Source of the DNA: an uncultured Bacteroidales bacterium
GTDB taxonomy: Bacteria > Bacteroidota > Bacteroidia > Bacteroidales > Bacteroidaceae
Assembly: GCA_902776455.1 (NCBI GenBank)
Contig: CACYQI010000011.1
Coordinates: 28,866-92,865 of the forward strand
DNA length: 64,000 nucleotides
Reading direction: 5' to 3'
A program made the position numbers and the translations under genes. A model generated the notes under the pieces. The model was not told the DNA's origin and did no database searches. It saw only the letters and a list, made by a program, of their open reading frames with translations. Of the stretch, positions 1-8,199 are shown piece after piece (the first letter of the stretch is position 1; every line of letters starts with the position of its first letter).

Positions 1-1
1 C

Positions 2-301
2 GCCTTGCCTGGCGTAGTGGCAGCCAGCACGACGTTGCCCGTCATCGGCGTCCCCATCAAGGGAATGCTCGATGGACTCGACGCCATGCTCAGCATCATA
101 CAGATGCCTCCCGGCATACCCGTGGCAACCGTCGGTGTCAACGGTGCACAGAACGCGGCAATCCTTGCTGCCGAGATGCTTGCCTTGAGCGATGATGCAC
201 TTGCAGGGAAGCTTCACGACTACAAGCTGAGCCTCAAGGAGAAGATTGTCAAAGCAAACGAAGAGCTGAAAGAGGTGAAGTATAACTATAAAACTAACTA
301 A
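2..301 (+). CDS. purE: PurE, N5-carboxyaminoimidazole ribonucleotide mutase (3' part)
   Basis: This is the C-terminal ~99 residues of PurE, the cytoplasmic mutase that turns N5-CAIR into CAIR in purine synthesis. The gene is open at the left window edge. Visible family features are the [14 protein letters not shown] stretch and the later [21 protein letters not shown] segment, which form the conserved substrate-binding loop and last helices. The TTG at 5 is only an internal codon, because the frame continues upstream. From memory, purE is normally next to ispG in Bacteroides; here three genes (468-5917) lie between them. A GC-rich hairpin repeat starts right at the stop codon. Confidence 0.93.
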   Translation, partial: ALPGVVAASTTLPVIGVPIKGMLDGLDAMLSIIQMPPGIPVATVGVNGAQNAAILAAEMLALSDDALAGKLHDYKLSLKEKIVKANEELKEVKYNYKTN

Positions 302-384
302 AGACCCCTCTCCTTCTCCCCCGAGGGGGAGTGACTGCCGCTGCGAAGAAGCCTCCCTTTAGGGGAGGGCCGGGAAGGGTCTTT
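298..384. repeat. GC-rich hairpin repeat after purE
   Basis: The left arm begins AAGACCCCTCTCCTTC and the right arm ends GGGAAGGGTCTTT; the arms are imperfect reverse complements and enclose two smaller CCCCC/GGGGG stems. The element fills the space between the purE stop and the shared box at 392. Confidence 0.7.
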
Positions 385-391
385 ACGAGGG

Positions 392-429
392 GGCGGTGCA
401 GTCTTTTGCCCGCCGGATGTATCTATATA
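392..429 (+). promoter_or_regulatory. Shared 38-bp upstream box, copy 1
   Basis: The block GGCGGTGCAGTCTTTTGCC followed by GGATGTATCTATATA recurs almost unchanged at 2999-3038. This copy lies 39 bp before the start of the sigma-barrel gene; the other lies 55 bp before the CotH gene. A promoter or operator read by a common regulator, perhaps the sigma factor itself, is an inference from position and conservation. Confidence 0.5.
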
Positions 430-467
430 GACATGGGGCCACGATCATATCCCGCCCCGACGTTAAT

Positions 468-2135
468 ATGGATCTAAACGACACTGTCAGCAAAGCAAAG
501 GAAAAAGACGCCAAGGCATTCGCCTCGCTCTATGCGGCCTATCAGCCCCAGATGCTCGGCGTGTGCATGAACATCATCCGCGAGGACAAGCAGACCGCCA
601 GCGACCTTGTGCACGACGCCTTCATCCTGGCCTTTGTCTCGCTGGACAGCCTAAAGGACAACCATAAATTTGGGGAGTGGCTGACGACAATCGTCAGGAA
701 CGTCTCGCTGAAACACGTCAGTCGCAGGGAACGGGAACACCTGCTTTCCGTCAGCTCGCTCAGGGAGGACGATGCCGTGTTCACCGCCTCCTCGCCGTCG
801 CCCGAAGAGGAGCTTTACTACCAGGAACTGCTCCAGCTCATCAGCCGTCTGCCGGAAGGTTACGGCAAGGTTCTGCGACTCTCGGCCGTCGAAGGCTTTT
901 CCCACAAGGAGATTGCCGAGATGCTCGGCATTGCGCCCCATAGCTCGTCGTCGCAGTTGTCGCGTGCCAAGCGTCTGCTCAGGCAGTTGATGAGCCGCAG
1001 GGCAGTCGGCGTGACGGCCCTCCTGCTACTTCCCCTCTTGTCGTATCTCGTTTTCAGGAAGAAAGGAAGCCCCCTCCCCGCCCCCCCTTTGGGGGAGTGC
1101 CCCATTGAAGAGCAAGGGGAAAGTCCCCTTTCCCGAAGAGGAGAGGCTTCCGCGGCGAGCTCTTCCCCATCGAAGAAGGTCGAGAGGAGGCCGCAGACGA
1201 ATGGCGTCGATTCTGTCCCCGAAACCAGTGAAGACGTTTTTATCACCCGAGTCGAGGACGACTCTGTCGGCATACAAGTAGTCGATTCTGCCAAGGAAAG
1301 AGACATCCTGCCGCCAGAGCCGACGCCCCACGAGGTCATCCGCCAGAAGGAGAAACGGCAGTGGCAACTGGCCGTGAGCGGTAGCTTCGGACAGGCTCAG
1401 ACACAGAGCGGAGGCCTTCTTCTCGCCACAAACACGCCGCCATCACCTTCCGTAGGCTCGGACGTTCCAGAGCCAGACGCACCCACGTTTGTTATTCCAG
1501 ACTACATCAACACTTGGGAGGACTATGCCCAATACCTCCGCTTCCTCTCCTCGAGCACTGCCAACATCCCTGCCGACACCACCTGCCTCATCAGTATTGC
1601 CGACCACAACACCGGCGAAATAATTCAACGCGAGCATCACGACATGCCTATCACATTCAGCTTCTCGCTGTCGAAACAGATAGCAAAGAGGTGGAGCATC
1701 GAGACCGGTCTGCAATACTCCCTGCTCGAGTCCAGCTTCCAGATGGGCGAGAACGGCTACAGCGTCAGCACCCGACAGCAGGCGCACTACCTCGGGGTGC
1801 CTTTCCGCGCGTCGTACCGATGGCTGGAGTACAGGAACCTCTCGGCCTACAGCTCGCTCGGCGTCATGTTGCACATCCCCCTTGCGGGCAGTAGGCAGAC
1901 GCAGTACACGGTGGGCTGGCAGAGCCTCAATGCAGACAAGCAGTACTTCACGCCCGCTTTGCAATGGCAGACCGGCGTCAGCTTCGGCCTGCAGTACAGG
2001 ATAGCACCGCACACCAGTCTCTTCGCCGAACCCTCCTTCAACTGGTTCATCCCCAACGGCAGCGAGACGCATACGTCCTGGACAGAGCATCCCTTCATGT
2101 TCACCTGTCCGTTCGGAGTGAGAGTCAGCTGGTAG
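468..2135 (+). CDS. Membrane-tethered ECF sigma factor fused to an outer-membrane barrel
   Basis: One uninterrupted ~555-residue chain. Residues ~20-85 match sigma region 2 (ASDLVHDAFILAF) and ~125-175 match region 4 (a helix-turn-helix around FSHKEIAEMLGIAP). Residues ~179-196 form one hydrophobic membrane segment followed by RKK. Next comes a ~200-residue low-complexity, Pro/Ser/Glu-rich linker, then a C-terminal ~150 residues with alternating beta strands like PorT/OmpA-type barrels. I chose the ATG at 468 because the upstream in-frame codons (396-467) are the shared box. The layout matches the dual-membrane-spanning anti-sigma (Dma) proteins of Bacteroides, but with the sigma factor itself at the cytoplasmic end. 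Residues ~199-232 are encoded by a GC-rich hairpin repeat. Domain calls are by eye. Confidence 0.85.
   Translation: MDLNDTVSKAKEKDAKAFASLYAAYQPQMLGVCMNIIREDKQTASDLVHDAFILAFVSLDSLKDNHKFGEWLTTIVRNVSLKHVSRREREHLLSVSSLREDDAVFTASSPSPEEELYYQELLQLISRLPEGYGKVLRLSAVEGFSHKEIAEMLGIAPHSSSSQLSRAKRLLRQLMSRRAVGVTALLLLPLLSYLVFRKKGSPLPAPPLGECPIEEQGESPLSRRGEASAASSSPSKKVERRPQTNGVDSVPETSEDVFITRVEDDSVGIQVVDSAKERDILPPEPTPHEVIRQKEKRQWQLAVSGSFGQAQTQSGGLLLATNTPPSPSVGSDVPEPDAPTFVIPDYINTWEDYAQYLRFLSSSTANIPADTTCLISIADHNTGEIIQREHHDMPITFSFSLSKQIAKRWSIETGLQYSLLESSFQMGENGYSVSTRQQAHYLGVPFRASYRWLEYRNLSAYSSLGVMLHIPLAGSRQTQYTVGWQSLNADKQYFTPALQWQTGVSFGLQYRIAPHTSLFAEPSFNWFIPNGSETHTSWTEHPFMFTCPFGVRVSW
1065..1151. repeat. Hairpin repeat inside the sigma-barrel reading frame
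   Basis: The left arm starts GGAAGCCCCCTCC and the right arm ends GAGGAGAGGCTTCC, enclosing smaller C/G stems. The repeat stays in frame and encodes Pro/Gly/Glu/Arg-rich residues just outside the membrane segment. It belongs to the same GC-rich family as the copies in cca, rpoN, tsaB, rimM and purN. Confidence 0.75.
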
Positions 2136-2916
2136 CGGACGCGTGCCTCTGCAACAGATACCAGCAGCTGGAGCTGAGAAAGTTCCTCAGGTAAGGCATG
2201 GCGGAAGCCCATCGGGGCAGTCGGCATGGCGGGAGGTTGAACTTTACCTTGTAGTGCGGATTGATGAAGAAGAGCGACCTGTCTGCTATCGTCAGGCCCG
2301 ACGAGCCGATAAGTCGCTCGAAGGACTCGATCGTCGTGCGCGTTTCTCTGATTGACAGCAGTTCCTGGAGGCAATCGTCGCTCTCGCCTGCCCAGTGGAT
2401 GATGCCTTTGTAAAGCGGCAAGGGCAGGAGGTGAACGAATGGCAGATGGGCGAGAAACATGTTCCTGCAGATTTGTTGATGTCCTCCGAAAGGCATTTGC
2501 CAAGCAGGAAACGACACGAAGGCGACGCCGTCTTCGGCCAACAGACTGCTCACGAGCGAGAGCAGACGCGCTTTGTCGGCCACGTGTTCCACGACGTCGT
2601 GGCAGATGATAACGGAGAACTTCTCCCCAGGCTGAAGTCGAAAGATGTCCTGGCAGACGAAGCGTCCCTCCGCCTGTGCTTTTGCAAAGAACTCCCGAGC
2701 CTGTCTGATTCGCACGCGAGCGATGTCGATGCCTGTCACTTCAAGCCCTGCCCTGGCGAAGGGAAGCAGATTGCCGCCCTCGCCACACCCTATCTCCAGC
2801 ACCTTCTGACCTGTTCCGATTTCGTGCCAACGGCTGACGTAAGGCATGAAGTAGCAACGGCTCGTCTCTGCCAACTCGTTGAAGTAGCGGCTCCTGTTGA
2901 TGTGTCTGTCCTGCAT
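2125..2916 (-). CDS. Class I SAM-dependent methyltransferase
   Basis: A 263-residue protein with a Rossmann-type methyltransferase core. Motif I is VLEIGCGEGGNLLPFA (~residues 39-54), the acidic strand-2 end is VTGIDIA, and the motif IV region is FSVIICHDVVEHV. The HDVVEHV form is typical of UbiE/COQ5-like and sugar- or lipid-modifying methyltransferases, but the substrate cannot be told. It has no signal peptide, so it should be cytoplasmic. It is convergent with the sigma-barrel gene and the two stop ends overlap by 11 bp. Its upstream side faces the CotH gene, with the second copy of the shared box between them. Confidence 0.85.
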   Translation of the reverse strand: MQDRHINRSRYFNELAETSRCYFMPYVSRWHEIGTGQKVLEIGCGEGGNLLPFARAGLEVTGIDIARVRIRQAREFFAKAQAEGRFVCQDIFRLQPGEKFSVIICHDVVEHVADKARLLSLVSSLLAEDGVAFVSFPAWQMPFGGHQQICRNMFLAHLPFVHLLPLPLYKGIIHWAGESDDCLQELLSIRETRTTIESFERLIGSSGLTIADRSLFFINPHYKVKFNLPPCRLPRWASAMPYLRNFLSSSCWYLLQRHASATS

Positions 2917-2998
2917 ATCTGTGTTCGTTTGGTTCCGATTGTCGTTAACATTGATGTCGGGTGCCGACAGATGACTGCACGGACGCAGTTTCCCCGAA

Positions 2999-3038
2999 GG
3001 CGATGCAGTCTTTTGCCAGGGGGATATATCTATATATA
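2999..3038 (+). promoter_or_regulatory. Shared upstream box, copy 2
   Basis: This copy reads GGCGATGCAGTCTTTTGCC, then GGATATATCTATATATA. It differs from the copy at 392-429 at only a few positions. It sits in the 177-bp gap between the divergent methyltransferase and CotH genes. A -33-like TTTG (3012-3015) lies inside the box. Confidence 0.5.
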
Positions 3039-3093
3039 ATAATGCAGACAGACAGCAGCATTTACTATTTATTCATTTTCAATTATCCGAAAG

Positions 3094-3864
3094 ATGAAAA
3101 GACTCCTTTGTTTGATAGCGCTTGCCGGCGGCAGCACGGCAGCAATGGGCGGGGCGGGGCACTCGCTCAAGTTCACGGAAGTATGCGTGGCGAACATCGA
3201 CCAGACGATTGACTTCTCCCATAACTACGGCAGCTGGGTGGAGGTTTGCAACAATGGCGAGGCCGACGTGTCGCTTGACGGATGGTACATCAGTGACGAC
3301 GCGACGAACCTGACAAAGCATCGACTCAGCGGCTACGGCGTGTTGAAGCCGGGCGAATATCGTGCCATCTTCTTCGACCACAATGCAGCCGACGGGGTGT
3401 TTGGACCAGACGCGTCGAGGCAGGTGAGGTTTAAGCTCAGCCGGAAAGGTGGGTCGCTCTTCCTTTCGCAAGACGGCACCTCGGCCGACCTCTCGCTTTC
3501 CTATCCGCCTTCCATCCCGCGATGCAGCTACGCGAGAGTGCATCTTCAGGCCAACGAATGGCAACACCAGGGCTTGCCGACGCCGGGAGAAGCCAATGCC
3601 AGTCTGTTCGCGTCGGAGCAGTTGCCGCCTCCCGAGGTCAGCTGCGACACCCGGCTCTTCACCGAAGCATTCGACGTCCGGGCCGACTTCCCTGCAGGAG
3701 CGACGCTTCGCTACACTTTAGACGGCAGCACGCCAACGCTCACGAACGGACAGACAAGCACCGACGGCCGCTTCCACATCAGCGCGACAACCGTGCTCAG
3801 GCTGCGTCTGTTCGCTCCCGAAAGGCTTCCCAAGCGGCATCGTCACGCGCACGTATATATATAA
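3094..3864 (+). CDS. CotH-family surface protein, N-terminal part (frameshifted)
   Basis: A signal peptide (MKRLLCLIALAGGSTAAMG) is followed by a lamin-tail domain (~25-150; KFTEVCVANIDQT, GSWVEVCNNGEADVSLDGWYISD) and a chitobiase-C-terminal-like domain (~195-250; LRYTLDGSTPTLT). The frame ends abruptly at 3864. The next frame, from ~3812, continues the expected sequence (LPKGFPSGIVTRTYIYKDKD) straight into the CotH domain. Removing one C from the CCC at 3817-3819 restores one continuous ~940-residue protein. Either the gene is broken or a base was added in sequencing; nothing here suggests programmed slippage. Confidence 0.75.
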   Translation: MKRLLCLIALAGGSTAAMGGAGHSLKFTEVCVANIDQTIDFSHNYGSWVEVCNNGEADVSLDGWYISDDATNLTKHRLSGYGVLKPGEYRAIFFDHNAADGVFGPDASRQVRFKLSRKGGSLFLSQDGTSADLSLSYPPSIPRCSYARVHLQANEWQHQGLPTPGEANASLFASEQLPPPEVSCDTRLFTEAFDVRADFPAGATLRYTLDGSTPTLTNGQTSTDGRFHISATTVLRLRLFAPERLPKRHRHAHVYI

Positions 3865-5917
3865 GGATAAGGACTACTACCTCCCCATCGTCGCTATTAC
3901 AACCGACCCGCGAAACCTCTACGACGGCATGATAGGCTGTTACGTGGACGGACAGAACGGCACCCAAGGGCGCGGCGCGGCAGGGAAATCGAACCTCAAC
4001 ATGGATTGGGAGCGGCCGGTCAACTTCGAGTTAATGACGCCCGAAGGCAGAATGGCGGTCAATCAGGAGGCGAGCTTCGAGGTGGCTGGAGGCTGGAGCC
4101 GGCACTTCAAGCCGGCATCGTTCAAGCTGCAGGCGCGGAAGCTCTACGACGGCAAAGGCAACTTCGGGCATAACTTGTTCCGCGGGAAGCCTCACAACGA
4201 GTACAAACAGCTGCTCATCAGAAACGGCGGCAACAACAACCGGACGTATGGCGGGCCCAGAATCATGGATGCCGTCACGCAACAAGTGCTGACATCGAGC
4301 GGCTTCTATGTCGATGCGCAGGAGTACCAACCAGCCCACGTCTTCATCAACGGCAGATACCTTGCCATGATGAACATCAGGGAACCGACCGGACGATTCC
4401 ACGGCGCAGCCAACTACGGCTATGACGACGACGAGATGGATGCCTTCGAGTACAGCAGCGGAAGCTATCATCAGAAGGGCGGAACGCGTCAGGCCTTCGA
4501 CGAGATGGTTCAAGCATCGTATCTTGCCGACACCGACGAGGGCTTCCGTCATCTTCGGGAGCTGCTCGACCTCGACGAGTTCATTCGCTACATGGCTGCA
4601 ATATGCTACACAGGCACGGGCGACTGGCTCCTGAACAGCAACAACGTGAAGGGCTACCGCTCTCTGGACAGCGACGGGAAGTTCCACTTCGTCTTCTTCG
4701 ACCAGGACCTGACGTGGGAGCACACCGGCAATGTGGAGCGGCTGGACGCCAATGAAATCGTGTATCTCTACCGCAACCTGAAGGAGAATCCGGCTTTCCG
4801 GAAGCAATTCGTCACGGCCTACTGCCTCCTGCATGGCAGCATCTATACCCCCGAACGCTGTCAGCACATCGCCGACAGCATCTGCCTCCTGGTAAGGGAT
4901 GCACTGGCGATGGACCGTCGCTCTGCAGCCACCACCTATCGCATTCTGCAAGAAACGATGTGGGAAACGCGTCATCGGCAGGCACGCATCAGGTCGCTCA
5001 TGAACGCTTATGCGCTCACCGACAGCATCAACACCAGTCTCAGCGCCAACTGTCCCTTCGCACGATTGCAGATTGAAGACATGGATGTGCCTTTCGCAAG
5101 GTTTAGCGGCGTGCTGTTCGGGCCGGTAAATGTCTCGGCGGATGCTGCCGAGGGCTATCGGTTCATCGGTTGGAAAGACCAGCACGGCCGCTGGCTCAGC
5201 CATGAGAAACAGCTGCAGATAACGCGCGACGGCAGCTACACGGCCATCTTCGACGAGCGGCGCGACAGGACGCTACCGCCCATCTGCATCAACGAGGTCA
5301 GTGCCGCCAACGACATCCACGTGAGCGACTATGGCAAACGCGCCGACTGGTTGGAGCTCTTCAACCGTAGCACGGAGCCGGTGGACGTGGCAGGATGGTA
5401 CTTCAGCGACGAGAAAGAGGTGCCGATGAAGTATCAGATTGATGCTCCTGACGTGGTGAATACGGTTCTGCGACCCGGCGAGAGGATGGTCGTCTGGTGC
5501 GACGGAAGGCCCTCCCTCGAGGAGCCTCACCTGCCTTTCAAGTTGAAGAATGCCGACGGAAGCCGTCTCTACCTCACATCGCATGATGGCAAGTGGCAAG
5601 ACTCCTTGCGTTACGATATGCACTCGACGAAGGCGTCCGTGGGCAGGTATCCCGACGGAGGGAGCAACTTCTGGGTGTTCTACCGCCCTTCCATCGGCTC
5701 CTGCAACGTCCCCACAACCTACGACAAGGCCTCCTACTCCATTCCCTGCGGCAATCCTTCCACCCGTTATGCCCGAGGCGACGCCCAGGACTCCTACTAT
5801 TACACCATCGGAGGAATCCGCTTGCCCAGGCCTCCACATGGCATCAGCATCTGGGTGACCGGCGGACGGGCAAAGGGGACTTTTCTGCTTTCTGAGCCGA
5901 AATGTTTGGACAGGTGA
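3821..5917 (+). CDS. CotH kinase-like surface protein, C-terminal part (frameshifted)
   Basis: This is the downstream part of the same gene; the first ATG in this frame is at 3929, but homology runs in from ~3821. CotH spore-coat kinase-like sequence spans ~3900-5000, including the metal-site-like segment FHFVFFDQDLTWEHTGN. An InlB-B-type repeat follows (YRFIGWKDQHGRW, SYTAIFDE). A second lamin-tail domain comes next (ICINEVSAANDIHVSDYG to GSNFWVFYRPSIGSCN). The C-terminus carries a short sorting-like tail (YYYTIGGIRLP). Such proteins are exported, and CotH domains can phosphorylate proteins. The intact downstream frame suggests recent breakage or a single sequence error. Confidence 0.8.
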   Translation, partial: KGFPSGIVTRTYIYKDKDYYLPIVAITTDPRNLYDGMIGCYVDGQNGTQGRGAAGKSNLNMDWERPVNFELMTPEGRMAVNQEASFEVAGGWSRHFKPASFKLQARKLYDGKGNFGHNLFRGKPHNEYKQLLIRNGGNNNRTYGGPRIMDAVTQQVLTSSGFYVDAQEYQPAHVFINGRYLAMMNIREPTGRFHGAANYGYDDDEMDAFEYSSGSYHQKGGTRQAFDEMVQASYLADTDEGFRHLRELLDLDEFIRYMAAICYTGTGDWLLNSNNVKGYRSLDSDGKFHFVFFDQDLTWEHTGNVERLDANEIVYLYRNLKENPAFRKQFVTAYCLLHGSIYTPERCQHIADSICLLVRDALAMDRRSAATTYRILQETMWETRHRQARIRSLMNAYALTDSINTSLSANCPFARLQIEDMDVPFARFSGVLFGPVNVSADAAEGYRFIGWKDQHGRWLSHEKQLQITRDGSYTAIFDERRDRTLPPICINEVSAANDIHVSDYGKRADWLELFNRSTEPVDVAGWYFSDEKEVPMKYQIDAPDVVNTVLRPGERMVVWCDGRPSLEEPHLPFKLKNADGSRLYLTSHDGKWQDSLRYDMHSTKASVGRYPDGGSNFWVFYRPSIGSCNVPTTYDKASYSIPCGNPSTRYARGDAQDSYYYTIGGIRLPRPPHGISIWVTGGRAKGTFLLSEPKCLDR

Positions 5918-5936
5918 AAAAAAATGCCTAACTTTG
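5905..5936 (+). promoter_or_regulatory. Bacteroidetes-type promoter for ispG
   Basis: TTTG at 5905-5908 and TAACTTTG at 5929-5936 are separated by 20 bp, matching the Bacteroidetes -33/-7 consensus. The predicted start site lies ~125 bp before ispG, so the leader crosses a repeat tract. Confidence 0.65.
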
Positions 5937-5959
5937 TGGCGAGAAAGAAAAGATAAAAA

Positions 5960-6063
5960 AGAGACTTCCCCCCTACCCCTCCCTTTAGAGGGAACTAAAT
6001 TATAGAATTGTTAAATCGTAAATAAATAGTAAATTGTAAATTGTAAATCGTCAAATCGTAAAT
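5960..6063. repeat. C-rich and A/T word tract before ispG
   Basis: A CCCCCCTACCCCTCCC segment is followed by a run of the word AAATTGTAAAT/AAATCGTAAAT that continues to the ispG start. The same A/T word recurs before tsaB (14576-14592) and around 30400-30445. Confidence 0.6.
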
Positions 6064-6066
6064 GAT

Positions 6067-7248
6067 ATGGTGCGAAGAAAGACACACGAAGTAAAGATAG
6101 GAAAGCTGCGCATCGGTGGCGAAAACCCCGTGGCTGTGCAGAGTATGACGACTTGTTCGACCCTCGATACGGAGGGCTGCATCGAGCAAGCCATACGCAT
6201 CATCGAGGCAGGCGGACAGCTGGTTCGCCTCACCACTCAAGGCACGCGCGAGGCCGAGAACTTGCGCAACATCAAGGCCGGACTGACAGCACGCGGCTAT
6301 GGCGACGTGCCGCTCTGTGCTGATGTACATTTCAATCCGAATGTTGCCGATGTGGCTGCGACCATTGTGGAAAAGGTGCGCATCAATCCGGGCAATTACG
6401 TTGATCCCGCCCGCCAGTTCAAGACGCTGGAATACACAGACGAGGAGTACAAGCAAGAGTTAGAAAGACTGGACGAACGCTTCTGCCGCTTCCTTAATAT
6501 ATGTCGCGAACACGGCACAGCCATCCGCATCGGCGTGAACCACGGCTCGCTCTCCGACCGCATCATGTCGCGCTATGGCGACACGCCCGAAGGCATCGTC
6601 GAGTCGTGCATGGAGTTCCTCCGTATTGCTGAGCGCGAACAGTTCCGCGATGTGGTGGTGAGCATCAAGGCCTCGAACACGGTCATCATGGTGCAGAGCG
6701 TTCGCCTGCTCTGTCAGCAGATGGAGAAGGAAGGCATGGACTACCCCTTGCACCTCGGCGTGACGGAAGCTGGCGAGGGCGAGGACGGCAGACTGAAGAG
6801 TGCTGTGGGCATCGGTGCCTTGCTTATCGACGGCATTGGCGATACCATCAGAGTGTCGCTCAGCGAAGAGCCGGAATGTGAGATTCCTGTTGCCCAAAGC
6901 ATACTGCAGGCAGCCCGCGTACAGATGCACAAGACGGAGTACATCTCCTGCCCGGGCTGCGGCCGCACGCTCTATGACCTGCAGGACACCATACGCCGCA
7001 TCAAGGCCGCCGTCGAAGAGAAAGCCAAGACCGACGCTCGCTACCGCACACTCAAGATAGGCATCATGGGCTGCATCGTCAACGGCCCGGGCGAGATGGC
7101 AGATGCCGATTATGGCTACGTGGGGGCAGCAAGAGGCAAAGTCTCTTTATATAAGAATAAGGAATGTATTGAGAAGAACATCCCTGAGGAAGAAGCCGTG
7201 GAGCGCCTCATCCAGTTCATCGACAAGGACCTTCAGAGTAATTCATAA
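6067..7248 (+). CDS. ispG: IspG (GcpE), HMB-PP synthase, short form
   Basis: IspG reduces MEcPP to HMBPP with a [4Fe-4S] cluster in the MEP isoprenoid pathway. The N-terminal TIM barrel (~1-275) has the long-form signature of plants, Chlamydiae and Bacteroidetes (LTTQGTREAENL, LHLGVTEAGEGEDG, GDTIRVSLSEEPE). The C-terminal domain carries the cluster cysteines (SCPGCGRTLYDLQ, GIMGCIVNGPGEMADADYGYVG). At 393 residues it lacks the ~200-250-residue A* insertion normally found between these parts in that subfamily; VSLSEEPECEIPVA passes directly into QSILQAARVQMHKTEY. All visible cluster residues are kept. The last residues (LQSNS) come from the following AATTCATAATTC tract. Confidence 0.93.
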   Translation: MVRRKTHEVKIGKLRIGGENPVAVQSMTTCSTLDTEGCIEQAIRIIEAGGQLVRLTTQGTREAENLRNIKAGLTARGYGDVPLCADVHFNPNVADVAATIVEKVRINPGNYVDPARQFKTLEYTDEEYKQELERLDERFCRFLNICREHGTAIRIGVNHGSLSDRIMSRYGDTPEGIVESCMEFLRIAEREQFRDVVVSIKASNTVIMVQSVRLLCQQMEKEGMDYPLHLGVTEAGEGEDGRLKSAVGIGALLIDGIGDTIRVSLSEEPECEIPVAQSILQAARVQMHKTEYISCPGCGRTLYDLQDTIRRIKAAVEEKAKTDARYRTLKIGIMGCIVNGPGEMADADYGYVGAARGKVSLYKNKECIEKNIPEEEAVERLIQFIDKDLQSNS

Positions 7249-7338
7249 TTCACAATTCATAATTCACCATTCATAATTCACCATTCATTTTTACGTCCAT
7301 AAGAACTTCTTGTTTACTCTTAACATTCCATGTTTATA
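7249..7338. repeat. AATTCATAATTCAC tract and direct repeat, left copy
   Basis: A run of the word AATTCAYAATTCAC is followed by ACTTCTTGTTTACTC and TTAACATTCCAT. The same order recurs at 8200-8283, so the KilA-N gene is bracketed by direct repeats of ~85 bp. Confidence 0.6.
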
Positions 7339-7339
7339 T

Positions 7340-8143
7340 ATGGCAAAGATAACAGTACAGAATACGCAGATAACGGTTGTGACTATCAATGAGCGCGATT
7401 ACATTTCGCTCACTGACATGGTGCGCAATATAGAGAATGGTCTCGCTCTCATTGAGAAATGGCTGCGCAACAAAAATACCATTGAGTTTCTGGGCATTTG
7501 GGAAGAGATGTACAATCCCTATTTTAATTCCCCCGAATTCGAGGGAATTAAAAATGCAGCAGGGCTTAACCGTTTTATTTTGTCGGTGAAGCAGTGGGTG
7601 GAGAAGACCAACTCCCGTGGAATTATTGCCAAAGCCGGGCGTTATGGTGGCACCTACGCTCACAAGGATATTGCCTTTGAGTTTGCTACTTGGGTATCAC
7701 CTCAATTCAAGCTCTATCTTATTCAGGAGTTTGAGCGAATGAAGAGTGATGAGCAAAAGCAGCTTGGATGGACAGCGAAGCGTGAACTGTCGAAGATTAA
7801 CTATCGCATTCATACGGATGCCATCAAGCAGAACCTTATCCCTGAAGAGGTGACGGCAGCACAGGCCGGCATCATCTATGCTGAGGAAGCGGACGTGCTC
7901 AACGTAGCCATGTTCGGACAGACAGCCAAGCAATGGCGCGAAGCGCATCCTGAACTGAAAGGAAACATCCGTGACTATGCTTCCATCAACGAACTCATTT
8001 GCCTAGCAAATATGGAGAATATCAATGCAGTCCTCATTGATGAGGGTGTGCCGCAGGGCAATCGCCTTGTGCGCCTCAATCAGATTGCTATCAATCAGAT
8101 GCGTGTGTTGGAGAACGACGATAATAGGAACTTGTTAAAATGA
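7340..8143 (+). CDS. KilA-N domain protein
   Basis: The start is taken at ATG 7340 (MAKITVQNTQ), because the ten upstream codons of the longer frame belong to the flanking repeat. Residues ~15-130 form a KilA-N/APSES-like DNA-binding domain (INERDYISLTDMVRNIE, GRYGGTYAHKDIAFEFATWVSPQFKLYLIQEFER). The C-terminal part (~140-267) is the usual helical partner domain of Bacteroidetes KilA-N proteins. KilA-N genes are typical of phages and other mobile elements. Codon use is more A/T-rich than in neighbouring ispG, which agrees with transfer. Its role here is unknown. Confidence 0.85.
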   Translation: MAKITVQNTQITVVTINERDYISLTDMVRNIENGLALIEKWLRNKNTIEFLGIWEEMYNPYFNSPEFEGIKNAAGLNRFILSVKQWVEKTNSRGIIAKAGRYGGTYAHKDIAFEFATWVSPQFKLYLIQEFERMKSDEQKQLGWTAKRELSKINYRIHTDAIKQNLIPEEVTAAQAGIIYAEEADVLNVAMFGQTAKQWREAHPELKGNIRDYASINELICLANMENINAVLIDEGVPQGNRLVRLNQIAINQMRVLENDDNRNLLK

Positions 8144-8199
8144 CTTGAGTGGATAGGACATAACATAGAAACGACATAAGTTAGGCAAGCGTCCCAAGG

